64,000 bases of DNA from Candidatus Aminicenantota bacterium (GCA_020348385.1 CP070750.1:2241993-2305992); one strand, 5' to 3'. Positions 25,641 through 35,150 are shown, counted from the stretch's first letter. Made by a program: numbers and translations. The notes: generated by a model not told the origin, from the letters alone.

Positions 25641-26555
25641 TTAATTTCCTTTTTTCCCACTTTCTTCAGAAGTTGTGCTGTTTGGTTTGAATTCGACAAT
25701 GACCGGGAATTTGGCGGATATGGGCTTATTTTTTTTCATGATAGGTGCAAATTTCCACTGTTTGATGGCAGATGTGGCGGCCCAGTCTAAATCAGGCTGA
25801 GCAGAATGCAAAATATTGACTTGTATGACACTTCCCTGTTTATCGATGGAGACCTGCAGGATCACTTTTCCCCCGATATTCTCCTTTTTTAAACGGGGAG
25901 GATAGGTGGGGATTATTTTATGGATCGGTGTTGGCGTTTGGCGCATGTCTTGTTCGGGGCCTGCCTGAGAGTACTCACTCTGTTGAAATGTCCCGGCCTC
26001 TTTTTTTGCGATGGAGATGGCTAAAAAATACTTAGTACCCTCAGAAGGAAATCCCAAGACATAAGGTGTGCCCACTCTCATGACCATCTCTGTGTCGAGC
26101 AAGTCTCCTTCGGAATGGGGGTGACCGAAAGTGTCTCTTGGAGGCGAGACTTGAACACGGAGATTTAGATCTCCTTCCTCAAGTATACTCGGGGAGAATA
26201 ACAGGGGATAGGATGATTCTTTCACCATAATGATGGCATTCAATCTGCTTTTGTTCCCATTCCAGAGCATTAACCCAGAGGCAAGGTGGTCGATTCTCTT
26301 TATTTTGTATATTTTCTGGAGCTCGCTTTTGAGGCGATGGATGTTGATTTTTTCCAATTGGATATAGTTGGGATGATACGGAATCAGGACAGGCACGGAA
26401 AAGATGGAAACGACGACATCAGATCCTTCTTTGGTATCCTGTTCCATGCTTATGAAAAGTCTGGATTTAATCACAAAATCATCCTGAGGGATGGAATAAA
26501 CAACAGAAAAAAGCACAAAGTACAACAGACAGAAAAATCCCCCATATTTTTTCAT
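25641..26555 (-). CDS. TonB C-terminal domain protein
   Basis: A 304-residue exported or membrane-anchored protein: an N-terminal hydrophobic stretch (GFFCLLYFVLFSVVYS), about 190 residues of unassigned periplasmic domain, and a C-terminal TonB domain from about residue 205 (IIPTYPPRLKKENIGGKVI, then WAATSAIKQWKFAP). The proline-rich linker of classic TonB is missing. It is the last gene of a sigma/anti-sigma/TonB unit, lying 1 bp after the anti-sigma gene, with AGGAGGAAG before the ATG. It may deliver energy to outer-membrane transport or just be an envelope protein with a TonB fold. Confidence 0.78.
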   Translation of the reverse strand: MKKYGGFFCLLYFVLFSVVYSIPQDDFVIKSRLFISMEQDTKEGSDVVVSIFSVPVLIPYHPNYIQLEKINIHRLKSELQKIYKIKRIDHLASGLMLWNGNKSRLNAIIMVKESSYPLLFSPSILEEGDLNLRVQVSPPRDTFGHPHSEGDLLDTEMVMRVGTPYVLGFPSEGTKYFLAISIAKKEAGTFQQSEYSQAGPEQDMRQTPTPIHKIIPTYPPRLKKENIGGKVILQVSIDKQGSVIQVNILHSAQPDLDWAATSAIKQWKFAPIMKKNKPISAKFPVIVEFKPNSTTSEESGKKGN

Positions 26556-26556
26556 T

Positions 26557-27051
26557 TTAATCTTCCTCCTGGTTTATTTCGTCAAACCAGATAAATAGAT
26601 TTTCTTGCGTTTGATATATAAAGGGCTTGGCCTTTTTTCCATGAATTTTTGCATGTTTGATATTGACTTGAAAATTTTTTAGGGTCAAAGACACATCCTC
26701 TTTCGTGGATTTATGAATCCAACTTTTATCCAACACAAAAGATATCCCAGCTAAAATGAGCAATGCCAAACCAGCCAGTGCCCATCGCCATCTCGGAAAC
26801 AGGAATGTTTTTTGTCTTCTCCCGGATCGGATTTCCTCCGGTTTAACGACATAGATTCTTTCACGAATTTGAGACCAAAGACTTCGTTCCTGCGCTATCC
26901 AATCCGGTTTTGTGAAAGATCCCTGCGCACTCTGGTCCAAGCCCCACTCTTTTTGGCATTTGGAACAGCCAGAAAAATGCTTCTGGATTAGAAAAGCCCG
27001 GAATCCATGAATCGGGATCATAAAATAAAAGAGTCGGATGAATTTACACAT
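26557..27051 (-). CDS. Zinc-binding anti-sigma factor, single-pass membrane protein
   Basis: A 164-residue protein with an N-terminal HFSGCSKC motif (H25, C29, C32), the HxxxCxxC signature of zinc-associated anti-sigma domains, and one transmembrane helix around residues 88-108 (ALAGLALLILAGISFVL). The C-terminal part would be periplasmic. It starts directly at the end of the ECF sigma gene, which it should hold inactive. The N-terminal 20 residues are unusual for the family (hydrophobic), so the true start could lie differently, but the frame is immediately coupled to the sigma stop codon. Confidence 0.75.
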   Translation of the reverse strand: MCKFIRLFYFMIPIHGFRAFLIQKHFSGCSKCQKEWGLDQSAQGSFTKPDWIAQERSLWSQIRERIYVVKPEEIRSGRRQKTFLFPRWRWALAGLALLILAGISFVLDKSWIHKSTKEDVSLTLKNFQVNIKHAKIHGKKAKPFIYQTQENLFIWFDEINQEED

Positions 27052-27582
27052 TCATTTTTTCTCCAAAAATTTCTTTAATTTTCTTTTGGCATTCAAGATA
27101 TAGACCCGGACCGTGCTTTCTTTACACCCCAATATTTCCGCGATCTCTCGAGAAAGATATCCCTCATTCCATTTAAGTGTCATAGCGGTTCTCTCCTTCT
27201 TGTTCAACTTGCTCAATATCAGCAGAGATTGTTCAGAATCCTCCAGCCTCTTTTCAGGATTATCGCGGTGCCGAGCCAGACGTTGTTCATTTCCCATCTT
27301 TTTTATAAAACGAGTTCTGGTTTGTTTTTCCCTAATCTTATCCATACATCTATTGTAAGCAATCGTGAACAACCAGGTTTTGAAACTTCTGTTGGCATCA
27401 TAGCTATGAAGGTGAAAATAGGCCCGCACAAAGGCATCCTGGGTGACATCCTTGGCTTCATCTTCATCACCCAATATATGCCATGTGAAGTGAAGGAGCT
27501 GGATTTCGTACCGTTTCACCACCAATTCGAATACCTCTTCATCTCCCATCAAACAACGAGAGACGATGCTTTTGTCATCCAT
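27052..27582 (-). CDS. ECF-family RNA polymerase sigma factor
   Basis: A 176-residue sigma factor with region 2 (DEAKDVTQDAFVRAY, FKTWLFTIAYNRCMD) and region 4 (LNKKERTAMTLKWNEGYLS, then EIAEILGCKESTVRVYI helix-turn-helix), and no regions 1 or 3, so it is of the extracytoplasmic-function class. It is translationally coupled to the anti-sigma gene and followed by the TonB-domain gene, so the operon probably answers an envelope signal. No clear Shine-Dalgarno or ECF-type autoregulated promoter was recognised upstream. Confidence 0.92.
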   Translation of the reverse strand: MDDKSIVSRCLMGDEEVFELVVKRYEIQLLHFTWHILGDEDEAKDVTQDAFVRAYFHLHSYDANRSFKTWLFTIAYNRCMDKIREKQTRTRFIKKMGNEQRLARHRDNPEKRLEDSEQSLLILSKLNKKERTAMTLKWNEGYLSREIAEILGCKESTVRVYILNAKRKLKKFLEKK

Positions 27583-27730
27583 GTATCGTTTCTTTTATGT
27601 TACGGCTTAGCGACCTTAAAACGTTTATAAAGATTTTAAGGAATGTCTGCTGTTAGGGCAAATCGTGGATTTTCCTGATTTGCCTCTTTGGGCGCTGCTG
27701 TGTTAGTTTATCAACAAGGAGAAAGAAACT

Positions 27731-28969
27731 ATGATTCTTATACGTATACATAACATTCTGGCTATTTGCTTCCTATTATCTACAGCCCTGGTTTTCGGAG
27801 GCCAGGAGGAAAAGATCCTCCGTCTTCAAATTGGTGATGAAACCTTGAGAACAAAAACAATGGCCGTATCCGCAGGAAAAATTTATGCAGCGAATACTGG
27901 AGAATCGATTTCTTTTTCCGAGATGATTGAAGAAATGGCCCAAAGCCGGCTTGTGTACGTTGGAGAGACCCACAACAGTCTTCCGATGCACCAGATCCAG
28001 GCTAAAATCATACAAGGGCTTTACGAGCAGGATAGGGATATAACGGTGGGATTGGAAATGTACCCGATCACTCAACAGGAGCCCTTGAATAAATGGAGCT
28101 TGGGTATTCTGTCGGAGGAGGAATTTATAAGGGAAGGTCAGTGGTATGTGAACTGGAATTTCCATTTTGGATTTTATCGAGATGTATTCGCAGTTGTTAA
28201 GAAAAATGCGGTCCCGTTATATGCGTTAAATGTACCTAGAAATGTCATCACGAAAGTGAGGATGAGGGGGTGGAAAGCCCTATCGGAGGAAGAAAAGGAA
28301 ATGGTTCCCGAACTCGACCTTACCCATCAAGACCACAGGACGCTGATCCGAACCGTTTTCGAAAGTTCTGATCTTCCGCCTCAAATGAAGGGGAAAGGGC
28401 TGGAAATGGCCTTTGAAGGGCTTTACAGGGCGCAAACAGCTTGGGATGAGACCATGGCCCATCATGCTCTTAGTGCATTGCATAAAGAAGGGGGAAAAAT
28501 TGTGGTTTTAGCTGGTTCAGGTCACCTGCTGTATAACTTGGGAATCAACTTGCGGGCACATAAAAAAAGTCAGATGCCTTTCAAGACGGTGGTGTGTGTC
28601 GTTATTCCCCAGGGAGAACAAAGTGTAAAAATCTCATGCAGTTTGGCGGACTATGTTTGGGGAATTGCGGAGGAGGGGAGACCTGCTTATCCCTCAGTTG
28701 GATTGCGGTTTAAAAAATTCGATGGACTGGATAATTTGGTGATCGAGAGGGATCCGATTGACGGTGTGGCCAAGGGATCTGATTTTAAAAGGGGGGATGT
28801 GGTTTTGTTAGTCGATGGCAAAAAACACAGGAGCATCAATGAGCTGAGGATGTATTTGGCTCAATTCACCTGGGGAGATCGAGTGGCGTTCCAGCTATTG
28901 AGGGATGCAAAGGAGGTTGAGGTCATCTTAGATTTCCAGATGGCCGATGTTGATTCCGAGTATCCCTGA
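27731..28969 (+). CDS. ChaN-family (DUF399) protein with C-terminal PDZ domain
   Basis: A 412-residue exported protein with a signal peptide (about 1-23). The ChaN/haem-binding-uptake domain spans residues about 40-290 and shows the family motifs VGETHNSLPMHQIQ and VLAGSGHLLYNLG. ChaN binds haem and the fold belongs to the Tiki/EreA-like group. A PDZ-like domain follows (about 320-405; GDVVLLVDGKK, WGDRVAFQLLRD). PDZ fusion suggests peptide or protein recognition, possibly proteolysis. AAGGAG precedes the ATG. It is divergent from the ECF sigma operon and may share its control. Confidence 0.78.
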   Translation: MILIRIHNILAICFLLSTALVFGGQEEKILRLQIGDETLRTKTMAVSAGKIYAANTGESISFSEMIEEMAQSRLVYVGETHNSLPMHQIQAKIIQGLYEQDRDITVGLEMYPITQQEPLNKWSLGILSEEEFIREGQWYVNWNFHFGFYRDVFAVVKKNAVPLYALNVPRNVITKVRMRGWKALSEEEKEMVPELDLTHQDHRTLIRTVFESSDLPPQMKGKGLEMAFEGLYRAQTAWDETMAHHALSALHKEGGKIVVLAGSGHLLYNLGINLRAHKKSQMPFKTVVCVVIPQGEQSVKISCSLADYVWGIAEEGRPAYPSVGLRFKKFDGLDNLVIERDPIDGVAKGSDFKRGDVVLLVDGKKHRSINELRMYLAQFTWGDRVAFQLLRDAKEVEVILDFQMADVDSEYP

Positions 28970-29021
28970 TATTTAAAAACACCTAAGTTCAGAAAATTGA
29001 TTTTTTGCGACGGAGGGTTAT

Positions 29022-30059
29022 ATGCAAAATCACTTTCATGAGAGATTGTGGGTATTTGTTTTTTTGGTGGTTCTGGTTCCCCGCTTTTTATTGGGAGCGC
29101 AATCTTCAGAATCCTCACAAAGAATTGTACGGCTGAAAAATCAAATTGAAGCCAGTATCGGGAGGGTTGAAGGAGAATTCGGCGTGGCAGCAAAGCACAT
29201 CGAGACAGGAGAGGAAATATCCATCAACGGCGATACCTATTTCCCGATGGCCAGTGTTTTTAAGATCCCCGTGTTTGTCGAAGTCATGGCTCAGATCAAG
29301 GAAGGACGGTTCACTCTGGAGGATGAGGTCAGCATCCAGAAGACCGATCAGCATCTGGGGAGCGGATATCTCAGCGATCTAGATGCCCCGGGGATCAAAC
29401 TGTCCGTAAGAAATCTGATCAACTTGATGATGATGATCAGCGATAATTCAGCCACAGATATTCTGTTGACCAAAGTGGGAGCTGAGAATGTGAACAATCG
29501 ACTTCGCTCGTATGGATTGGAAAATATCACCGTTGACCGGACGTGTCAGCACTTGATCATGGATGCCATCGGGATGGATTACGAAAAGTACAAAGGTCTT
29601 CCGCTAGATGATGTGATAAAGGCATACAGGAGAGGGCGACAGGAGAATCCTGAGTCCTTTGAGCAGGCCGCAGCGAAGTTCAGCCAGGTTATCAAAGACC
29701 AGAGCTCGCCTAATGCCATGAATAGGCTTTTGGAGTTGATATTCAATAAAGAGATCTTGGATGAGGAAAGCTGTGACTTCATTATCTCTGTGATGCTGAA
29801 ATGTCAGACCGGTGAGAGAAGATTAAAGGGGGACTTGCCGCGCAACGTCAAGATCGCCCATAAGACTGGGACGATCGGGGGAACAGTCAACAATGTGGGG
29901 ATCATCTATCTGCCGGATGATCTTGGGCATATGGCCATAACCGTTTTCACCAAAGATACAGAAGAGGAGACACAGGATATCGAGGATATTATCGCCCAGA
30001 TCTCGAGGTTTATCTACGACTATTTTTATTTCACGACCGATCTGGGCATTGATCAATAA
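29022..30059 (+). CDS. Class A beta-lactamase-like serine hydrolase (lacks Glu166)
   Basis: A 345-residue secreted protein (signal peptide about 1-26) of the beta-lactamase/transpeptidase fold. The nucleophile motif is S78-V-F-K81, the second motif S140-D-N142 and the third K281-T-G. The omega-loop motif is VDRTCQHLI where class A enzymes read DRWEPELN, so the deacylating glutamate and the asparagine are both missing. An extra segment also follows the loop. It probably binds or hydrolyses peptidoglycan peptides rather than conferring beta-lactam resistance. GGAGGG precedes the ATG. Its 3' end lies 12 bp from convergent sucD. Confidence 0.8.
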   Translation: MQNHFHERLWVFVFLVVLVPRFLLGAQSSESSQRIVRLKNQIEASIGRVEGEFGVAAKHIETGEEISINGDTYFPMASVFKIPVFVEVMAQIKEGRFTLEDEVSIQKTDQHLGSGYLSDLDAPGIKLSVRNLINLMMMISDNSATDILLTKVGAENVNNRLRSYGLENITVDRTCQHLIMDAIGMDYEKYKGLPLDDVIKAYRRGRQENPESFEQAAAKFSQVIKDQSSPNAMNRLLELIFNKEILDEESCDFIISVMLKCQTGERRLKGDLPRNVKIAHKTGTIGGTVNNVGIIYLPDDLGHMAITVFTKDTEEETQDIEDIIAQISRFIYDYFYFTTDLGIDQ

Positions 30060-30071
30060 GGAATGGCGATC

Positions 30072-30941
30072 TCAGGTTAACGCTTGCTTGAGTTTAGTTC
30101 CCATGTCAGCCGGACTCTTGGCGACATGAACGCCAGCCTGTTCCAAGGCTTCCATCTTTTCCTTTGCTGTTCCTTTACCTCCGGCAATGATGGCCCCGGC
30201 ATGTCCCATACGGCGTCCGGGGGGAGCCGTCTGTCCTGCGATAAAACTAACGACGGGTTTTGTGCATTCCTTCTTTATATATGCGGCGGCTTCCTCCTCG
30301 GCTGTTCCACCGATTTCACCAATGAGGATAACCGCTTCTGTCTCGCCATCTTCCTTGAACATCTGCAACAGCTCGATAAATTTCAGACCCACGATCGGAT
30401 CTCCACCGATCCCGATCGCAGTGGATTGCCCGTATCCTTGAATGGAAACCTGTTGAACAGCTTCGTAGGTCAGTGTTCCGGATCGAGAGATGATACCTAT
30501 GGTTCCGGGGGTGTGGATGTGTCCGGGCATGATGCCGATCTTGCATTTGCCGGGTGATATAATACCAGGCGTATTCGGGCCGATAAGATGACAATCTTTA
30601 TCTTTTAAGTACTGCTTGACTTTGATCATGTCGAATGTAGGAAGGCCTTCCGTTATACACACAACGAGTTTCACTCCTGCATCGGCTGCTTCCATAATGG
30701 CATCAGCGGCAAAAAAGGGTGGCACAAATATGGCAGATGCGTTGGCTCCCTCTTTATCGACCGCATCTGCGACCGTGTTGAACACGGGAACGTCCAAATG
30801 AGTTTGTCCACCCTTTCCGGGAGTGACACCAGCTACAACCCGGGTGCCGTATTCCTGCATCCTTTGTGTGTGGAACGTGCCTTCTCCGCCCGTGATCCCT
30901 TGCACGACGACTCTGGTTGTTTCATCTATTAAGATACTCAT
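30072..30941 (-). CDS. sucD: Succinyl-CoA ligase, alpha subunit
   Basis: A 289-residue subunit with the CoA-binding Rossmann domain ([15 protein letters not shown]) and the phosphorylated active-site histidine in [13 protein letters not shown] near the C-terminus. With SucC it interconverts succinyl-CoA and succinate with NTP formation. The gene lies 14 bp after sucC and has a GAGGAG ribosome site. It is the last gene of the TCA block. Confidence 0.97.
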   Translation of the reverse strand: MSILIDETTRVVVQGITGGEGTFHTQRMQEYGTRVVAGVTPGKGGQTHLDVPVFNTVADAVDKEGANASAIFVPPFFAADAIMEAADAGVKLVVCITEGLPTFDMIKVKQYLKDKDCHLIGPNTPGIISPGKCKIGIMPGHIHTPGTIGIISRSGTLTYEAVQQVSIQGYGQSTAIGIGGDPIVGLKFIELLQMFKEDGETEAVILIGEIGGTAEEEAAAYIKKECTKPVVSFIAGQTAPPGRRMGHAGAIIAGGKGTAKEKMEALEQAGVHVAKSPADMGTKLKQALT

Positions 30942-30955
30942 GGTACACTCCTCTT

Positions 30956-32122
30956 TTATTGTCCCTGGGTTGCAAGGGGAACAACTTTATCAGCGGCTTC
31001 TTGCATGCTTGAGGCTGATTGGAAGCTGAGACCGGATTCTTCCAAGATTTTTTTGCCCTGCTCCACATTTGTGCCTTCCAGTCTTACGACCATCGGTACT
31101 TTAAGCCCTAACTCTTTTGCCGCTTTAACGATTCCGCCAGCAACGAGGTCACAGCGGACGATACCGCCGAAGATATTGACCAATGCCGCCTTTACATCTT
31201 GGTCGGAGACGAGGATCTTGAACGCGTTCTTGACTGCTTCTTCGGATACGCCTCCGCCAACATCAAGGAAATTGGCTGGCATGCCTCCGCTTAGCATGAT
31301 GATGTCCATCGTGGCCATTGCCAGTCCGGCTCCGTTGACCATGCATCCGACATTTCCATCCAGTTTGATGTAGTTCAGGTCGTATTTGGAGGCTTCGACC
31401 TCGAGAGGTTCCTCTTCATCCAGGTCCCTCATTTCTAGGACTTCTTGGTGGCGAACAAGGGCATTGTCGTCGAAATTCATCTTGGCATCCAGAGCCAGCA
31501 CATTGCCTTGTTTTGTTATGAGTAACGGATTGATCTCAGCCAAGGAGGCATCGGTTGCCTGGAAAGCCTTGTACAATGCTGTCAGGAATTTGACGGCTTG
31601 TTTCAGCGTATCCCCCTTTAGTCCGAGCTTGAATGCCAGCTTTCTTGCCTGAAACCCCAAAAATCCTGTGGAAGGATTGATATATTCTTTGAATATCAAT
31701 TCAGGAGTTTCAGCAGCAACCTTCTCGATTTCAACTCCTCCCTCGGATGAAGCCATAACAACAGGAGCTTCTTGGGCTCTGTCTATGACGATCCCGATGT
31801 AGAGTTCCTTGTCTATGTCCAGAGCTTCTTCCACCAAGAGCCGTTTGACGATTTTTCCCTCTGGTCCTGTCTGATGCGTAACAAGAGTCATCCCGATCAT
31901 GTCCTGGGCCATGGTTTCGGCTTCTTGGGGAGTGTTGGCGATTTTGACACCCCCTCCTTTGCCTCTACCTCCTGCATGGATCTGTGCCTTCACCACAACT
32001 CGAGGTCCGATTTTTTCTGCGATTTCTTTGGCTTCTCCTGGCGTAAAAGCGACTTCTCCTTGAGGAGTCGATACGCCAAATTTGTTCAGGATTTGCTTGG
32101 CTTGATATTCGTGTATTTTCAT
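30956..32122 (-). CDS. sucC: Succinyl-CoA ligase, beta subunit
   Basis: A 388-residue ATP-grasp subunit: N-terminal [17 protein letters not shown], the glycine-rich [11 protein letters not shown] loop, and the C-terminal domain with [11 protein letters not shown] and [14 protein letters not shown]. The pair with sucD is complete. The methylmalonyl-CoA mutase at 39-41 kb could feed or draw from the same succinyl-CoA pool. It lies 45 bp after the fumarase gene, in the same direction. Confidence 0.97.
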   Translation of the reverse strand: MKIHEYQAKQILNKFGVSTPQGEVAFTPGEAKEIAEKIGPRVVVKAQIHAGGRGKGGGVKIANTPQEAETMAQDMIGMTLVTHQTGPEGKIVKRLLVEEALDIDKELYIGIVIDRAQEAPVVMASSEGGVEIEKVAAETPELIFKEYINPSTGFLGFQARKLAFKLGLKGDTLKQAVKFLTALYKAFQATDASLAEINPLLITKQGNVLALDAKMNFDDNALVRHQEVLEMRDLDEEEPLEVEASKYDLNYIKLDGNVGCMVNGAGLAMATMDIIMLSGGMPANFLDVGGGVSEEAVKNAFKILVSDQDVKAALVNIFGGIVRCDLVAGGIVKAAKELGLKVPMVVRLEGTNVEQGKKILEESGLSFQSASSMQEAADKVVPLATQGQ

Positions 32123-32167
32123 TAAACTAGTCCTTATAAAAAATAGAGAAATGAGAAACTTTTTGTT

Positions 32168-32722
32168 CTACTTTATCTCGTACTGCTTCTTGCCTTCTTG
32201 GTACAGATCTCCACCGTACATATCGTTGATCACGATGCAGGGAAATTCTTTGACCTTGACGTGTCGAATGGCCTCCGGACCCAACTCAGGATAGGCTATC
32301 ACTTCTGCTTCTTCGATACTCTTGGAAATCAGAGCGCCGGCTCCTCCGACTGCAGCAAGGTAGACAGCTTTGTACTTTTTCAGGGATTCTTTGACTTCTT
32401 GATTCCGGGCTCCCTTTCCGATCGTACCTTTGATCCCTAGGCGGTGAAGAGTGGGAGCAAAGGAATCCATCCGGTAACTTGTTGTGGGGCCTGCAGAGCC
32501 TATCGGTTTTCCTGGGCGTGCTGGGGTAGGCCCGACGTAATAAATGAGTTGACCTTCCACCTCGATAGGAAGTTCTTTGCCCTCGTTGATCAGATCGATC
32601 AGCTTTTTGTGTGCCGAATCTCGTCCTGTGTAAAGATAGCCTGTGATGTAAACAGTGTCGCCTGCCCTGAGCGTTTCGATGACATCATCCGAAAGAGGTG
32701 TTGTGATTCTGTGTTCGGCCAT
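32168..32722 (-). CDS. Class I fumarate hydratase, beta (C-terminal) subunit
   Basis: A 184-residue protein matching the C-terminal domain of iron-sulfur fumarases (and tartrate dehydratase beta): GDTVYITGYLYTGRD, PARPGKPIGSAGPTTS and GKGARNQEV. In the two-subunit form an alpha subunit of about 280 residues holds the 4Fe-4S cluster. No alpha gene is adjacent or anywhere in this window, so it must be encoded elsewhere. The gene sits between mdh (22 bp) and sucC, which supports fumarate over tartrate as the substrate. Confidence 0.88.
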   Translation of the reverse strand: MAEHRITTPLSDDVIETLRAGDTVYITGYLYTGRDSAHKKLIDLINEGKELPIEVEGQLIYYVGPTPARPGKPIGSAGPTTSYRMDSFAPTLHRLGIKGTIGKGARNQEVKESLKKYKAVYLAAVGGAGALISKSIEEAEVIAYPELGPEAIRHVKVKEFPCIVINDMYGGDLYQEGKKQYEIK

Positions 32723-32744
32723 GATTTCGACTCCCGGTCAGGAC

Positions 32745-33686
32745 TTAGAAACCTTGGGCTTTACATTCATCAACAGTTTTCTGCACCGCCTCCAATGTTG
32801 TCTGGAGCATAGCATTTTCTTCGTCGGTGAGTTTAATCTCGAGAATTTTTTCCACACCCTTGGCACTGATCAAACAAGGAACTCCGATGAATAGGCCGTT
32901 GACACCAAATTCACCCTCACACAGAGCGGCACCTGGTAGAACTCGGCGTTTGTCTTTCAAGTAGGACTCGGCGATGACAATGGCGCTCCAAGCGGGGCTG
33001 AAAAAGGCTGAGCCTTTCCCGAAGAGCTGAACGATTTCTGTTCCCGCTTTGCGTGTCCTTTGGACAACCGCATCGATCTGCTCTTGAGTGGCGATTTCGG
33101 CCAGAGGAACGCCGCCGATTGTTGTCAACCGGGGAAGAGGGACCATGGTCGGGCCGTGGCCACCAAGAACTGTTCCTGCGATATCGGCAACGGAAACGCC
33201 CAATTCCATGGCGATGAATGCGCGGTAGCGGGCTGTATCCAGAGTGCCGGCCATGCCCATAACCTGGTTCTTGGGAAATCCTGTGACTTTATGGAAGCAG
33301 TACACCATCGCATCGAGTGGATTCGTGAGCACGATGCAAAAGGCATTGGGGGCATGTTCTTTGATACCCTTGGCCACACTGTCGATAATCTGGATATTTG
33401 TGTTGAGCAGATCTTCCCTGGTCATCCCAGCCTGCCTGGGTTTTCCGGCCGTGATGATGCACACGTCGGCTCCTGCGATATCAGCATAGTCCGATGTGCC
33501 AATGATGGTTGCATCATAATTGCCATGGGGAGCCATTTCCATGAGATCCAGGGCTTTTCCTTTAACAGGATCGACATAGTCAGGGATGTCAAGGACAACG
33601 ATGTCCCCCATTTCTTTCTGGGCAGCCAGCATGGCTAGAATTTGTCCGATCTGTCCACCGCCGATTAGGGCGATTTTTTTCCTCAT
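32745..33686 (-). CDS. mdh: Malate dehydrogenase
   Basis: A 313-residue NAD-dependent dehydrogenase of the LDH-like MDH group. Features are the N-terminal GGGQIGQIL, the VCIITAGKPRQAGMTR loop, where arginines mark malate/oxaloacetate specificity over lactate, the VLTNPLDAM motif and the catalytic histidine in VLGGHGPTM. AGGAGG precedes the ATG. Placement between isocitrate dehydrogenase and fumarase makes a TCA role clear. Confidence 0.95.
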   Translation of the reverse strand: MRKKIALIGGGQIGQILAMLAAQKEMGDIVVLDIPDYVDPVKGKALDLMEMAPHGNYDATIIGTSDYADIAGADVCIITAGKPRQAGMTREDLLNTNIQIIDSVAKGIKEHAPNAFCIVLTNPLDAMVYCFHKVTGFPKNQVMGMAGTLDTARYRAFIAMELGVSVADIAGTVLGGHGPTMVPLPRLTTIGGVPLAEIATQEQIDAVVQRTRKAGTEIVQLFGKGSAFFSPAWSAIVIAESYLKDKRRVLPGAALCEGEFGVNGLFIGVPCLISAKGVEKILEIKLTDEENAMLQTTLEAVQKTVDECKAQGF

Positions 33687-33765
33687 ATGAACCTCCTAAT
33701 ATTATGACTTTATATATTTTGGACTTAGCATATCCGTTCTCCGGGGAGACCGTATGATCTAAGCT

Positions 33766-34965
33766 TTATCCTTTAATGTAACCTTCCCAGCGTTCCTCGA
33801 GGTTGGGATCCTGCATGGTTTCCATGATGTAACCGGCGTATTCAGCACCCGTGGCGCCTGTGTCGCGGCCGGTCGTCACCAGTTTTTTCTCGTAGTTGCC
33901 ACAGATATCCAGTGCCATTTCCAATTTTTTTGCTCTGTCTGGATATCCGATGTGGTTGACCAGCATTGCGGCTGCACGAATCATGCTGGCCGGATCGGCG
34001 TATTTGGCTCGGCCTTCTTTGACCATACGCGGGGCAGATCCATGAATAGCTTCGAACATGGCGTAGCGTTTGCCGATGTTTGCGCTTCCTGCTGTTCCCA
34101 CGCCTCCTTGGAATTCAGCGGCTTCGTCAGTCAGGATATCTCCATACAGGTTGGGAAGGACAAGGACTTTGAACTGGGTGCGTCGTTTAGGATCGACAAG
34201 CTTGGCTGTCATGATATCGATGTACCAGTCATCCGCTTCGATCTCAGGATACTCCGCGGCTATTTTGTATCCCATATCCAAAAATTTTCCGTCCGATGTT
34301 TTGACAACGTTGGCCTTTGTGACGATGGTGACTTTGTTAATGTTATTTTTTTTGGCATAATCAAAGGCCAATCGGATGATCCTTTCTGCCCCTTGACTGG
34401 TGATCACTTTGAAATCTATGGCGAGGTCATCGGTGACATTCAGGCCTTTGCTTCCCATGATGTAAGCGCCCTCTGTGTTTTCCCGGAAAAATACCCAATC
34501 AATACCATCTTTGGGAACCTTGACAGGTCTGACGTTGGCAAAGAGGTCCAGATATCTTCGCATGGAAACATTGCAGCTTTCGATGTTAGGCCATGGATCT
34601 CCTTTTCTCGGGGTTGTGGTTGGGCCTTTAAGAGTCACATGGCATTTTTTGATCTCTTCCAGTACGTCATCAGGTATGGATTTGTTTTGATCCGCGCGGT
34701 TTTCTATGGTCAAACCTTCGATATCGCGCATTTCAACTTTTCCCGTTTCCACTTCTTCCTTTAACACGAATTCCAGCACACTCCGAGCTTCAGCGGCGAT
34801 AAATGGGCCGATGCCGTCTCCTCCGATTATACCGATGATGATGGGTTTGACCTGAGCATAATCGATCCACTCTTGGCCTTTTTTCATTTGCTCTACTCGT
34901 TGCAGCTGTTCATCAACGATGGTACCAAAGTATTCTTTGGCCTTCGCTATAGCAGCATCATCCAT
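33766..34965 (-). CDS. Isocitrate dehydrogenase (isocitrate/isopropylmalate dehydrogenase family)
   Basis: A 399-residue beta-decarboxylating dehydrogenase: GIIGGDGIGPFIA at the N-terminus, the isocitrate-binding block SCNVSMRRYLDLFANVRPV, FFRENTEGAY, and the metal-binding PNLYGDILTDEAAEFQGG. TCA neighbours argue for isocitrate rather than isopropylmalate. Cofactor (NAD or NADP) is not clear, because the nucleotide loop (HGSAPRMVKEGRAKYADP) has an insertion compared with E. coli. ATG at 34965 follows GGGAGG; an open extension of 25 codons upstream has no ribosome site and crosses the promoter. Confidence 0.9.
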   Translation of the reverse strand: MDDAAIAKAKEYFGTIVDEQLQRVEQMKKGQEWIDYAQVKPIIIGIIGGDGIGPFIAAEARSVLEFVLKEEVETGKVEMRDIEGLTIENRADQNKSIPDDVLEEIKKCHVTLKGPTTTPRKGDPWPNIESCNVSMRRYLDLFANVRPVKVPKDGIDWVFFRENTEGAYIMGSKGLNVTDDLAIDFKVITSQGAERIIRLAFDYAKKNNINKVTIVTKANVVKTSDGKFLDMGYKIAAEYPEIEADDWYIDIMTAKLVDPKRRTQFKVLVLPNLYGDILTDEAAEFQGGVGTAGSANIGKRYAMFEAIHGSAPRMVKEGRAKYADPASMIRAAAMLVNHIGYPDRAKKLEMALDICGNYEKKLVTTGRDTGATGAEYAGYIMETMQDPNLEERWEGYIKG

Positions 34966-35010
34966 GATAATTCCTCCCTGTTTATGATTAATAAAAAAAT
35001 GAAGTAAGAT

Positions 35011-35037
35011 ATTATACTTTTTAGAACGGAAAATCAA
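35011..35037 (-). promoter_or_regulatory. Possible promoter of the icd-mdh-fum-sucCD unit
   Basis: Minus-strand TTGATT (35032-35037) and TATAAT (35011-35016) with a short 15-nt spacer. The -10 is perfect but the spacing is below optimal, so confidence is limited. Confidence 0.35.
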
Positions 35038-35059
35038 CATTTTTAATAAAATGGAAACA

Positions 35060-35135
35060 TTCCTTTAGGTCTCACTCCAGCTTGCCTTAGAGAGATCCTT
35101 TATTTTGAGGAAAAATAGGGTAGCACCTAAAGGAA
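35060..35135. repeat. Inverted repeat relic (REP-like) between icd and acnB
   Basis: Arms TTCCTTTAGGT (35060-35070) and ACCTAAAGGAA (35125-35135) are perfect 11-bp complements, flanked by ACAT and CGTCCCC. The ACGTCCCC side resembles the tip of the 23-bp-arm element after nadB, so this may be an older relative. Confidence 0.55.
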
Positions 35136-35150
35136 CGTCCCCTAATTCGT

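Noticed and set aside
34966..35040. Longer N-terminus for isocitrate dehydrogenase
   Set aside because: No ribosome site, low-complexity residues and overlap with a -10 box; the ATG at 34965 has GGGAGG.
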